A stretch of 64,000 nucleotides of DNA from an uncultured Eubacteriales bacterium (GTDB lineage: Bacteria > Bacillota > Clostridia > Peptostreptococcales > Anaerovoracaceae), in contig CAJTYS010000005.1 of the NCBI GenBank assembly GCA_910583765.1, positions 62,001 through 126,000 on the forward strand, in the 5' to 3' direction. The translations under genes and the position numbers were made by a program. The notes beneath the pieces are model-generated. The model was not told where the DNA came from. It saw only the letters and a list, made by a program, of their open reading frames with translations, and did no database searches. The first letter of the stretch is position 1; the number at the start of each line of letters is the position of its first letter. Of the stretch, positions 1 to 9,297 are shown piece by piece.

Positions 1-1260
1 GCTAGGTGCCTCATAAAAAATGGATATCAAAATAAAATAGTAGGCTTCGCAGTTACAGCGCTAGAAGGAAATCCTGACGAGATTGAGGGGTTTCCAGTGA
101 AAAAAATCGAGGACTACATGGAGCAATGCCATGATTTGACAGTTATCATAGCCATGCCTGAAAGATACCATGATGAAGTGGAACACCATGCGAGGAATTA
201 TGGGTTTCGCCAATTTGTGAAGCTTAGGCTAGAAGACATGGCAGAAATAAAGGGGCAGGAATTGCTTTTAGAGCAAGAGAACCACCCGCGATTGTCTTTT
301 GTCTTGGAAACCAGCAAAAACGATCCGACTTGGTTAGATATGATGGGCCAACATTCTCTTCATACAGGCGGCTATGAAAAAAAATGGGAACAGCTTCATT
401 ATAAATTCCCCACACTTTTTTATTTGAACAAAGAAGTAGTTTTCGCAAAATCAGAAACTCTCAATTTCCACAAAGATCCTAAGGAGACCTGCGGCGAGCT
501 TTGGGATTTACATGCGCTTCCCACTGATTTGTACAAAGAAAACGAAGAGGGTGAACTACAAGACATTATGGCCGTTTACATGGCATTCAGTGCTTGGGAC
601 GAAACCGCGGAGAATGAGAGGAGACGTTTGTCATGGATACGGCCGATTCAAGTGGGGAGCTGCTTATCGAAGAAAAAGTATGGATTTTTGTGTGACGATG
701 AGGGGGATAACATTTCTGAAAAAAACAGACTCTTTGCGGAAATGACAGGGGCTTACTGGGTTTGGAAAAATGAAACAGAGTCAGACTACAAAGGGCTTTG
801 TCATTATCGTCGGCATTTTATCATTTCATCTAAAGAAATCAGGGCGTTAGCACAAAACGGCATTGATGCGCTACTCACGACCCCAAGATACGTGCCCGGA
901 GGAATCAGGGATATGTTCCTGGAAGAAACACCTGTTAAAAGGGTGGTATATCATGGAATGCTCCGTGCGATTTCCGAGGTGGCGCCGGAAGATAAAGCGG
1001 AATTTGAAACATATATGGAGCATTGTTTCTATTATCCCAATAATATGGTGATCGCAAGGAGTAAGGTTTATGATGATTACTGTGCCTGGATATTTCCCAT
1101 TTTATTTCGGATGATGGAAATCGACAAAGAGATTGATTATGGACATGAGGAAGACCGGCATATTGCTTATGCTGCTGAACTTTTAACCTCTTACTATTTT
1201 GTGAAAAACAGGGAACAGTATCGCATTGCCGTGACAGACTATCAATTTACATCAATATAG
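1..1260 (+). CDS. DUF4422 protein with N-terminal Rossmann-like domain (5' end outside window)
   Basis: The frame is open from base 1, so the true start lies upstream; the GTG at 97 is only an internal start. The first visible residues match the N-terminal Rossmann-like domain of the paralogue at 4762 (shared ALEGNP/SLEGNP and GFPV/GLPV patterns). The second half is a DUF4422 domain, seen from DDEGDNISEKN, YWVWKN and GLCHYRRHF, which is common in capsule and surface-glycan clusters and is presumed to be glycosyltransferase-like. Eighteen bases separate it from the GT8 gene downstream, suggesting one operon. The acceptor and donor sugars cannot be read from the sequence. Confidence 0.85.
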   Translation, partial: ARCLIKNGYQNKIVGFAVTALEGNPDEIEGFPVKKIEDYMEQCHDLTVIIAMPERYHDEVEHHARNYGFRQFVKLRLEDMAEIKGQELLLEQENHPRLSFVLETSKNDPTWLDMMGQHSLHTGGYEKKWEQLHYKFPTLFYLNKEVVFAKSETLNFHKDPKETCGELWDLHALPTDLYKENEEGELQDIMAVYMAFSAWDETAENERRRLSWIRPIQVGSCLSKKKYGFLCDDEGDNISEKNRLFAEMTGAYWVWKNETESDYKGLCHYRRHFIISSKEIRALAQNGIDALLTTPRYVPGGIRDMFLEETPVKRVVYHGMLRAISEVAPEDKAEFETYMEHCFYYPNNMVIARSKVYDDYCAWIFPILFRMMEIDKEIDYGHEEDRHIAYAAELLTSYYFVKNREQYRIAVTDYQFTSI

Positions 1261-1277
1261 AAAGGAAAGACGTAAGT

Positions 1278-2447
1278 ATGAAAGCTATACCTATCGTGTT
1301 TGCGACGGACGAAAACTATGTGCCATATTGCGGTGTGGCAGTTTCGTCGTTGATCATGAATGCCAGCAGCGAAAAGCAATATGAAGTAGCTATATTGTAC
1401 GATAAACTATCATTCCAGAGCATATATAGATTGGAGCAGTTGTCAACGGAGCATGTTTACGTGAGGTGTGTCTGTGTTCATGAACAGGTAAAGGAAATGA
1501 AGGTTCAAGAATATAGCCATTTGACCATTGCTTCGGCGTATCGTTTAGTGATTCCGGAAATCTTCAAGGATTACGACAAGGCTATTTACTTGGATTCAGA
1601 CATTGTAGTGGAGGCAGATGTCGCAAAGTTGTATGGCATAGATATTGGAGATAACTTTTTGGGAGCTGTGCATGGATACTTCAAGGAGCCCAATTCAGAT
1701 TTTTTATACAAACACATCACAGAGACCTTAAAGATTGATGAAAGCCATTTCTTTAATGCGGGGATCCTAGTGATGAATTTAAAAGCGTTTCGGGAAAACC
1801 AGGTGACAGAAAAGTGCTTGTCATTGTTGGCTGAAAGGAACGACTTGTGTTTCATGGATCAATGCGCACTTAACATTGTTTGTGAAGGGAAAGTGGAATT
1901 CCTGCCAAAGCGATGGAATTATGAATGGCTATTTTTGTTGCCTCTCACTGATCCCTCTTTTTGTGGGGAGATCAGTGAATCCGAATTCTGTAAAGATCCT
2001 GCGATTGTGCATTATGACGGGATGCACAAACCTTGGGATTACCCAGAATGGATATTGGCAGATCGTTTCTGGTTTTATGCCAGACAGACCATTTTTTATG
2101 AAGAAATCCTATGTACTGCACAATTACAGTGTGCGGGAGAGTTGATAAAGCTGTTTGGGGCAGCTAATAAATGCAGAGATATTGCGGTCTATGGAGCAGG
2201 AAACGCTGGTAGACGGTATGTCAGCAAAATTTTATCATTGAAGCTATGCAGGATCGTGGTTTGGGTCGATCAAAATTATGCTGAAAAGCAAGAGTATCAA
2301 TTGCCAGTGGAAAATGTGGAACTACTTTATCAATCCCAATTCAATCGAGTATTGATTGCCATTGAAGACAGATCGGTGTCAAACGAAGTGAAAGAGATGC
2401 TTCTGAAAAGGGGTATCGATGAAGAGAAGATCATTCAAATTGGATAG
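1278..2447 (+). CDS. GT8-family glycosyltransferase with C-terminal Rossmann-like domain
   Basis: A 389-residue retaining glycosyltransferase of the GT8 (LPS galactosyl/glucosyltransferase) type. It begins PIVFATDENYVPY, as the family does, and has the metal/nucleotide-sugar DxD motif as YLDSDIV near residues 103-109. FNAGILVMNL and HYDGMHKPW are also family signatures. After about residue 300 there is an extra nucleotide-binding-like domain beginning VYGAGNAGRRY, also present in the neighbouring fusion protein. No signal peptide or membrane segment is seen, so it is probably cytosolic or peripheral. The ATG has GGAAAG upstream. It lies between two DUF4422 genes and probably acts on the same glycan. 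Confidence 0.88.
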   Translation: MKAIPIVFATDENYVPYCGVAVSSLIMNASSEKQYEVAILYDKLSFQSIYRLEQLSTEHVYVRCVCVHEQVKEMKVQEYSHLTIASAYRLVIPEIFKDYDKAIYLDSDIVVEADVAKLYGIDIGDNFLGAVHGYFKEPNSDFLYKHITETLKIDESHFFNAGILVMNLKAFRENQVTEKCLSLLAERNDLCFMDQCALNIVCEGKVEFLPKRWNYEWLFLLPLTDPSFCGEISESEFCKDPAIVHYDGMHKPWDYPEWILADRFWFYARQTIFYEEILCTAQLQCAGELIKLFGAANKCRDIAVYGAGNAGRRYVSKILSLKLCRIVVWVDQNYAEKQEYQLPVENVELLYQSQFNRVLIAIEDRSVSNEVKEMLLKRGIDEEKIIQIG

Positions 2448-2458
2448 GAGGATTCATT

Positions 2459-4762
2459 TTGGAGTCAGTTAAAGAAGAACAGACGGTTTCAAAAGAACAG
2501 AAAGCAAGAGTGAAAATTTTCATTTCTTATCATAAAGAAGGAGAGACACTTAAAAGCGAAATTATGACACCGATTCACGTAGGGGCAGCCCGAAGTGATG
2601 TGATGCTTGATATGCAGCGTGACGATGAAGGAGATAACATCTCTGCAAAAAACGACAGGTATTGCGAAATCACCGCACAATATTGGGCCTGGAAAAACGT
2701 AGACGCTGATTATTATGGCTTTATGCATTATCGGAGGCATTTTGCTTTTCGAGAGATACCAGAACCTGTGAGAGCCGAAGGGATGATTCCTTTTAGGCAG
2801 ATTGATGACATATACAAAAGACACATCGGACTCAGTGACAGCGCAATTTACGCATGTATCAAAGATTACGATGTTATTTTGCCGCCTCAGGTGGATACGT
2901 CCTCTTGGGGAGCTGTGTCAAATGAAGCGCAATTTAGCAGCCTGGACAATCTCCACGCTATTGATTTCGATTTGACGTGCCAAACCGTTTTAGAACTGTA
3001 TCCAGAATACAAAGAGGCCGTTTGCGAGTTCAGGACGGGTAAAGACGCATATTGGTACAACATGTTTATTATGCGAAAAGAGATCTTTCGGGATTACTGT
3101 GAATGGTTGTTCAGCATTTTAGAAAAAACAGAGCCTAGAATTGATTTTACCTATTACAATGAGCAAGAAATACGCACATTGGCGTTTATGGCTGAGCGTC
3201 TATTCAGCATATACATGTCTAAGCTGCTAAAGGACAAACCAGACTTAAAAGTGAAGCATCTAAAGATGACATTTGTGGAGAATACAGATAAGGTTGCAGA
3301 ACCATACCCTGCCTTTAAGGAAAACAATGTGGCGATTGCTGTACCTGGACACAAAGGGCGTATGCCAATACTTGGTGTGATGTTGGACTCCCTGCTGGAA
3401 AATGGAACGGAAGGAAATAACTATGATATCCTTGTTTTGAGTGACAGATCACAAGCCAGCGAAGATATGGATAGATATACCAATATGATTGAAAAGAGAG
3501 CAAACGGGTATTCAAATGTAAGGATACGTTTTATAGATGTTTCCTGTTTTACCACATATAAAGGGATTTTTACGAATAGTGATTCTATATGGAAAATACA
3601 TTTCAGGTTACTTTTCTCACAAGTGTTGAAGCACTATGAAAAAGTATTATACTTAGACGCAGACATGGTCATCTGCCATGATGTGGCGGAGCTTTATCAC
3701 ACGAACTTAGAAGGTGCGATGCTTGCTGCTGCGCGAGATCCAATTGCTTTAGGAATCAACAAATCGAAACAATACAATAGATGTAAGAATATGAGAAAAA
3801 TTGGCATAGAAAACATCCACGACTATTTCCAGGCAGGGGTGTTGCTGATGGATCTGCGAAAGGTATCAGAAAGTGGATTGTGCGACCGTATGATCGAATA
3901 CACTGCTACGCACGATTGCGATCTAGCCGACCAGGACGTGCTAAATTTGTTCTGCCAAGGCAAGGTGAAATTTATCGATGGTAGATGGAATGTGATCGTA
4001 AACGATATTGCCATGAAAGTGATCCCTTATGCGCCTGCGGTCATATGGAAGGAATACAAAAAGAATCGGGAAAGCGCATACATCTATCATTTTGCGGGGA
4101 CGGCCAAGCCATGGGACAACCCATTCCTCGACAAGGCCGAAATTTTCTGGGAGGCAGCCAGGCAAACGCCATGGTACGAGATTCTATTGGAGAATTTGAT
4201 CACTTCTTCTGTATTTTTTAGAAAAGGATTTGAAGCAAGAAACAACGATTTGGTAGCTAGCAAGTTAACTTTATGGCCTGATGATATGGCGAACATGGTG
4301 CTTCCTATTTTTAAAGCCCATGCAGAACTATCCTCTATCGGGATATCAGAAATTTTAGCAGAAACAATACGAAACGCAGATAACGATTATGAATCGAGGG
4401 CAAAAGGAAAGAGAGTGATGTTTTATGGTGCGGGAAATTGCTGCAGGCAGATGTTACTGTACTTCGATGAATTGGGTCTTGCGTATCCATCTGCCATTTG
4501 GGACAGAGCTGCGCAAAAAGAACAAAAGCTTTTCGGTGTTCCCGTGTTCCAACCGGATTTCGCATTGCTGAAAGGCCAGCATGATATATTTTTTGTCATT
4601 ACTATCGAAAGCGTTTCCACTTCTAATATGATCAGAGCTTCATTCGCTGAAAACGGATTTACGAATGTGATTGAACATAAGGAGATGATGGGCATTTTGT
4701 CCCGCAAGCTATGGATCAAACTGGAAGATGATTGCGGAGAAGACTCAAGAAGGGAAAAATAA
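2459..4762 (+). CDS. DUF4422-GT8 fusion glycosyltransferase
   Basis: A 767-residue three-part protein. Residues about 20-250 are DUF4422 (DDEGDNISAKN, YWAWKN, GFMHYRRHF). Residues about 290-590 are GT8, with the DxD motif in VLYLDADMV near residue 400 and HFAGTAKPW. From about residue 655 there is a Rossmann-like segment starting VMFYGAGNCCRQ. It starts with TTG at 2459 behind GGAGG. In this operon the first two domains also occur as separate genes, so the fusion supports a joint function. The stop overlaps the next start (TAATG). The family assignment is firm; the sugar specificity is unknown. Confidence 0.87.
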   Translation: MESVKEEQTVSKEQKARVKIFISYHKEGETLKSEIMTPIHVGAARSDVMLDMQRDDEGDNISAKNDRYCEITAQYWAWKNVDADYYGFMHYRRHFAFREIPEPVRAEGMIPFRQIDDIYKRHIGLSDSAIYACIKDYDVILPPQVDTSSWGAVSNEAQFSSLDNLHAIDFDLTCQTVLELYPEYKEAVCEFRTGKDAYWYNMFIMRKEIFRDYCEWLFSILEKTEPRIDFTYYNEQEIRTLAFMAERLFSIYMSKLLKDKPDLKVKHLKMTFVENTDKVAEPYPAFKENNVAIAVPGHKGRMPILGVMLDSLLENGTEGNNYDILVLSDRSQASEDMDRYTNMIEKRANGYSNVRIRFIDVSCFTTYKGIFTNSDSIWKIHFRLLFSQVLKHYEKVLYLDADMVICHDVAELYHTNLEGAMLAAARDPIALGINKSKQYNRCKNMRKIGIENIHDYFQAGVLLMDLRKVSESGLCDRMIEYTATHDCDLADQDVLNLFCQGKVKFIDGRWNVIVNDIAMKVIPYAPAVIWKEYKKNRESAYIYHFAGTAKPWDNPFLDKAEIFWEAARQTPWYEILLENLITSSVFFRKGFEARNNDLVASKLTLWPDDMANMVLPIFKAHAELSSIGISEILAETIRNADNDYESRAKGKRVMFYGAGNCCRQMLLYFDELGLAYPSAIWDRAAQKEQKLFGVPVFQPDFALLKGQHDIFFVITIESVSTSNMIRASFAENGFTNVIEHKEMMGILSRKLWIKLEDDCGEDSRREK

Positions 4763-5844
4763 TGAACTACTATATATTCGGGGCGAAATCTATCGCTTAC
4801 GGTGCGTGTGAAGCTATGAAGTTGCTCCATCCAAATGATGAAATCCTGGGATTCCTGGTTTCCTCTCTTGAGGGAAACCCGAAGATCCTAGCGGGGCTTC
4901 CAGTACGAGAAATCGGTGAGGTGGCGAAGGAATTAAGTGCCACAAAAAAAGCCGAGACACGAGTCTTAGTGGCTGCTCCAGAAGATGCGCACCAAGCGAT
5001 CGTTCTCATTTTGGAAAGGCACGGATTTTTCAATTACAGACTGCTGGATAGCAAAGCTGAAGGCACATTGATGCGTCACTACTACCAGACACTGGGGCTT
5101 TTTTCGGCACCGCAGGACCTGCCCTTGGAAGGTGAGCGACCGAAGTTGACAGTCTACGCCGCCCGCTTCCAGGGAGACAAGCCCCTTTTGCAGCTGCCTG
5201 AATTTCCAGCATATGTGCGCCCACTTCTTTTGGGAGCTGCAGGAGATGGCGGCCAGGAACCAGAAAGGGCGGAGGAACTTCGTGATGATACGGGGGACAA
5301 CATTTCCGGGAAAAACCCCAACTACTGTGAACTGACGGGTCTTTACTGGATCTGGAAAAACTGCCTTCGAGGGCCAGAGGAATATGTGGGACTATGCCAT
5401 TACCGGCGCTGCCTGGACGTGACGGAAGAGGACATGAGACGATTGAAAGCCAGCGACGTGGATGTGGTGCTGCCTTTCCCCATGCTGCACGCCCCGGACA
5501 TCCGAGAACATCATGTGAGGTATGTGAAAGAAAAGGACTGGGAGACCATGCTGCGAGCGTTGGAAGAGATCCACCCTGAAGACATGGAAAGATACGGGGA
5601 AATTTTCTCCAAACCCTATTTTTACAACTATAATATGTTCATTGCAAAAAAACAGGTTCTTTCGGATTATTGCGCATGGCTGTTCCCAGTGCTGGAACGG
5701 ACGGAAGAAACTTCGGAACCCAAAGGGAGAGATCGAGGCGATCGATATCTGGCGTACATGGGAGAGAGTCTATGCACGCTTTACTTTATGAACCGACAAA
5801 AAAGTTTGAAAATTTATCATGCGGAAAGGCGAATGTTCGTGTGA
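4762..5844 (+). CDS. DUF4422 protein with N-terminal Rossmann-like domain
   Basis: The frame could begin at TTG 4732, but ATG 4762 is preferred because it overlaps the previous stop and yields the expected MNYYIFGAKS nucleotide-binding start. Residues about 1-110 form the Rossmann-like domain. Residues about 165-360 are DUF4422 (DDTGDNISGKN, YWIWKN, GLCHYRRCL). It is the closest visible relative of the truncated protein at 1-1260. Base composition turns richer in GC here and stays so through the nucleotide-sugar genes downstream. A glycan-transfer role is inferred from family and context only. Confidence 0.85.
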   Translation: MNYYIFGAKSIAYGACEAMKLLHPNDEILGFLVSSLEGNPKILAGLPVREIGEVAKELSATKKAETRVLVAAPEDAHQAIVLILERHGFFNYRLLDSKAEGTLMRHYYQTLGLFSAPQDLPLEGERPKLTVYAARFQGDKPLLQLPEFPAYVRPLLLGAAGDGGQEPERAEELRDDTGDNISGKNPNYCELTGLYWIWKNCLRGPEEYVGLCHYRRCLDVTEEDMRRLKASDVDVVLPFPMLHAPDIREHHVRYVKEKDWETMLRALEEIHPEDMERYGEIFSKPYFYNYNMFIAKKQVLSDYCAWLFPVLERTEETSEPKGRDRGDRYLAYMGESLCTLYFMNRQKSLKIYHAERRMFV

Positions 5845-5860
5845 AGGAAGGCGGGAAAAC

Positions 5861-6835
5861 ATGGCGATTTTAATCTGTGGAGGAGCCGGGTACATCGGTT
5901 CTCACGCCAACAAGTCGTTAAACGAGAGGGGATGCCAGACAGTGGTGCTGGACAACTTGTCCCGAGGGCACCGGGAGGCGGTAAAGTGGGGAACCTTCGA
6001 ACAGGGGGACCTTTTGCGGGAGGAAGATTTGGAACATGTTTTCCGAAGGCATGAGATCGAAGCGGTGATGCACTTCGCAGCTTTCGCCTACGTGGGAGAA
6101 TCCATGGGACGGCCGGAAGAGTATTATGAAAATAACGTGATGGGCACCTTGAACCTGCTGAAAACCATGAGACGGCACGGATGCGGCAAGATCGTCTTTT
6201 CTTCTACCTGCGCCACCTACGGCGAACCGGAACAAATGCCCATCACGGAAAATCTACGCCAGGAACCCATCAATCCTTACGGGGCCAGCAAGCTGATGGT
6301 AGAACGAATCTTACGAGATTATGAATGCGCCTATGGGATGCGATTCGTGGCTCTCCGATATTTCAATGCAGCGGGAGCTGACCCGGAGGGAGAGATCGGA
6401 GAGAGTCACGAACCGGAAACCCACTTGATCCCATTGGTATTGGACGCAGCAGCGGGGAAACGACCGGGTGTCCAAGTGATGGGAATGGATTACGATACGC
6501 TGGATGGGAGCTGCGTGCGGGATTATGTGCATGTGACAGACTTGGCCGAAGCACACGTTTTAGCGCTAGAGCATCTGAATCAAGGCGGCAGCAGCGATCG
6601 ATTCAATCTTGGAAACGAGCAGGGAACATCGGTCTTGGAGATTATCAAAGCGGCCCAAAAAGTTACAGGCAGGGACTTCCCTGTCGTCAAGGTCGGCAGA
6701 AGGCCCGGTGATCCGGCAATCCTAGTGGGCAGCGGAGAAAAGGCGAAGCGGATCCTGGGATGGGAACCTCGTTACCGAGATATCGAAGAGATCGTGGCCC
6801 ATGCATGGTCATGGCATCAGCATAGAACATTTTAA
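5861..6835 (+). CDS. galE: UDP-glucose 4-epimerase GalE
   Basis: Interconverts UDP-glucose and UDP-galactose using bound NAD. This is an extended SDR of 324 residues, the usual GalE length. The NAD motif GGAGYIGSH is at the N terminus, SSTCATYG is the catalytic Ser/Thr strand, NPYGASK is the YxxxK pair, and RYFNAAGADP is the GalE sugar-site motif. ATG 5861 is chosen over an in-frame start at 5819 because the family starts directly with the NAD strand. It lies next to glf, so it probably supplies UDP-galactopyranose for conversion to the furanose form. Confidence 0.95.
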   Translation: MAILICGGAGYIGSHANKSLNERGCQTVVLDNLSRGHREAVKWGTFEQGDLLREEDLEHVFRRHEIEAVMHFAAFAYVGESMGRPEEYYENNVMGTLNLLKTMRRHGCGKIVFSSTCATYGEPEQMPITENLRQEPINPYGASKLMVERILRDYECAYGMRFVALRYFNAAGADPEGEIGESHEPETHLIPLVLDAAAGKRPGVQVMGMDYDTLDGSCVRDYVHVTDLAEAHVLALEHLNQGGSSDRFNLGNEQGTSVLEIIKAAQKVTGRDFPVVKVGRRPGDPAILVGSGEKAKRILGWEPRYRDIEEIVAHAWSWHQHRTF

Positions 6836-6847
6836 TGGAGGAACGGA

Positions 6848-7939
6848 ATGTATGATTATCTGATTGTGGGTGCGGGATTGTACGGAGCGGTGTATGCCCA
6901 ACAGAAAAAGGAACAAGGCAACAGGTGTCTGGTCATCGACAAAAGAAAACACGTGGCAGGGAACACGTTTTCCGAAAAAATTGAAGGAATCGAGGTTCAC
7001 CGTTACGGGCCGCACATTTTCCATACGGATAAAGAGTGGGTTTGGGAATACATGAACCGGTTTGCGGAATTCAATCATTTCGTTTATTCGCCCATGGCCA
7101 ATTTCAAAGGAGAACTATACAATCTGCCCTTTAACATGAATACCTTCCACCAGATGTGGGGTGCGGCAACACCAAAGGAAGCCCTGGAGATCATAGAGCG
7201 GCAGGTGGCGGAAGCGGGGATCAAGGGACCGGCTAACTTGGAAGAGCAAGCGATCTCCTTAGTGGGAGAAGATATCTATGAAAAGCTGGTCAAAGGCTAC
7301 ACAGAAAAACAGTGGGGAAGGCCTTGTCGAGAGTTACCGGCGTCCATTATAAAGCGATTACCAATGCGCATGACCTTTGACAACAACTATTTTGATCATC
7401 CTTACCAAGGGATCCCCAAAGCAGGATACGCAAAAATGGTGGAACAGATGCTGGATGGGATCGAAACGCAGCTGGGGGTAGATTTCTTGGAACACAGAGG
7501 AGAATTGTCTCGATCCACCGAGAAGATCGTGTATACTGGCCCTGTGGATGCCTATTTCGATTATCAGCTGGGAGCATTGGAATACCGAAGCCTGCGCTTT
7601 GAAACGGAGGTTCTAGATACGGCTAACCATCAAGGTGTGGCGGGCATGAATTTCACGGATGCGGACACGCCTTGGACTAGGATCATTGAACACAAGCATT
7701 TCACCTTTGGGGAAGGAAACTCGGAGAAGACGGTGGTGACAAAAGAATACCCCCAGGAATGGACCCAGGGAGAGGAACCATATTATCCGATAGGGGACGA
7801 AAAGAACGCTGCTTTGTACAGGCGGTACGAAGAACTGGCGAAAAGAGAGAAAAATGTGACGTTTGGTGGACGGCTTGGGACCTATCGGTACATGGATATG
7901 GACCAAGTGGTCGCACAGGCGATGGAGGACGCAGGATGA
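6848..7939 (+). CDS. glf: UDP-galactopyranose mutase
   Basis: A flavoenzyme converting UDP-galactopyranose to UDP-galactofuranose. The 363-residue length is typical. The N terminus YDYLIVGAGLYG is the FAD dinucleotide motif, followed by the Glf signatures HVAGNTF, HRYGPHIFHT, YTEKQWGR and YTGPVDAYFD. GAGGAACG precedes the ATG, 12 bases after galE. Its presence implies galactofuranose in the surface glycan. The stop overlaps the ugd start (ATGA). Confidence 0.95.
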   Translation: MYDYLIVGAGLYGAVYAQQKKEQGNRCLVIDKRKHVAGNTFSEKIEGIEVHRYGPHIFHTDKEWVWEYMNRFAEFNHFVYSPMANFKGELYNLPFNMNTFHQMWGAATPKEALEIIERQVAEAGIKGPANLEEQAISLVGEDIYEKLVKGYTEKQWGRPCRELPASIIKRLPMRMTFDNNYFDHPYQGIPKAGYAKMVEQMLDGIETQLGVDFLEHRGELSRSTEKIVYTGPVDAYFDYQLGALEYRSLRFETEVLDTANHQGVAGMNFTDADTPWTRIIEHKHFTFGEGNSEKTVVTKEYPQEWTQGEEPYYPIGDEKNAALYRRYEELAKREKNVTFGGRLGTYRYMDMDQVVAQAMEDAG

Positions 7940-9297
7940 AGATAGCGGTGATAGGAACGGGCTATGTGGGCCTAGTGACGGGGACGTGTTTCTCCGAAAT
8001 GGGAAACGATGTTTGGTGCGTGGACGTGGACAAAAGAAAGATCGAAGACCTGAAGCAAGGAATCGTGCCCATCTATGAGCCTGGACTCGAGGCGATGGTA
8101 CGGAAAAACTCTAAAATGGGGAGCCTGAAATTCACCACGGACATTGGAGAAGCGTTGGCAACCAGCGAGATCTGTTTTATTGCTGTGGGCACACCCATGG
8201 GAGAGGACGGAAGTGCAGATTTAAGGTATGTGCTAGACGTGGCTGTAAGCATTGGGGAGAGTATAAGACAACATGTATACGTGGTTGATAAATCTACGGT
8301 TCCAGTGGGCACGGCGGGCATGGTCCGCGAGACGATCCAAAAGGAACTGGATAAGCGAGGGAGCAACTTGACGTTCGAGGTGGTGTCGAATCCGGAATTC
8401 TTGAAGGAAGGGAACGCTGTGGCGGACTGCATGAAGCCAGACCGGATTATCATTGGTGCCGATAGTGAGCAAGCGGCGAAAGTTATGCGAGAACTTTACA
8501 AGCCTTATGTCATGAACACGGAAAGTTTTATCCTCATGGATACTGCCAGTGCGGAAATGACCAAGTATGCGGCCAATTCCATGCTGGCAACGAAGATTTC
8601 GTTCATTAATGAGATTTCCAATATCTGCGAACGTGTGGGAGCAGACGTGAATAAAGTACGGTTAGGCATCGGAAGCGACCGCAGGATCGGACCGTCTTTC
8701 ATCTATCCTGGATGCGGGTACGGAGGAAGCTGTTTCCCCAAGGACGTGAAGGCATTGATCAAAACGGCGGATGAACGGGGATACCGATCGAGACTGCTCC
8801 AGTCCGTGGAGGACGTGAACGACAGTCAAAAGGGCGTGGTAGTGGAAAAGGTGAAAGAAAGATTCGGAGGGGATCTAAGCGGCAAGACCTTTGCAGTCTG
8901 GGGACTAGCATTCAAACCGGACACTAGCGACATGCGGGAATCCGCAGCCATTTTTATCATCGAGGCATTGACAAAGGCGGGAGCAGTCATCAAAGCTTAT
9001 GACCCGCAGGCGGTGGAGGAAGCAAAAAATTGTTATTTAAAAGACAATATGAACGTGGCCTACTGCGAGAGTAAATATGAAGCTTTGAAGGGTTCAGACG
9101 CATTGATTTTGGTGACAGAATGGAAAGAGTTCAGGAGTCCGGATTTTTTCGAAATTCGAAAATTGCTCCGGTCTCCGGTCATATTCGATGGGAGGAATCA
9201 ATACGACGCTCGGGTCGTCAACAGGCATGGACTGGACTATTATCAGATCGGTGTGGAACCGGCGTTGGTGTCAAAAGAAGGAGGGAGAAGAGCATGA
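7936..9297 (+). CDS. ugd: UDP-glucose 6-dehydrogenase
   Basis: Oxidises UDP-glucose to UDP-glucuronate with two NAD. The N-terminal motif is MKIAVIGTGYVGLV; the catalytic cysteine is in GYGGSCFPKD; the C-terminal half carries WGLAFKPDTSDMRES and the ILVTEWKEF motif. The family length of about 450 residues supports ATG 7936, which overlaps the glf stop, rather than the in-frame upstream start at 7759. Translational coupling on both sides (ATGA with glf and with the next gene) indicates tight co-expression. Its product feeds the decarboxylase immediately downstream. Confidence 0.95.
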   Translation: MKIAVIGTGYVGLVTGTCFSEMGNDVWCVDVDKRKIEDLKQGIVPIYEPGLEAMVRKNSKMGSLKFTTDIGEALATSEICFIAVGTPMGEDGSADLRYVLDVAVSIGESIRQHVYVVDKSTVPVGTAGMVRETIQKELDKRGSNLTFEVVSNPEFLKEGNAVADCMKPDRIIIGADSEQAAKVMRELYKPYVMNTESFILMDTASAEMTKYAANSMLATKISFINEISNICERVGADVNKVRLGIGSDRRIGPSFIYPGCGYGGSCFPKDVKALIKTADERGYRSRLLQSVEDVNDSQKGVVVEKVKERFGGDLSGKTFAVWGLAFKPDTSDMRESAAIFIIEALTKAGAVIKAYDPQAVEEAKNCYLKDNMNVAYCESKYEALKGSDALILVTEWKEFRSPDFFEIRKLLRSPVIFDGRNQYDARVVNRHGLDYYQIGVEPALVSKEGGRRA

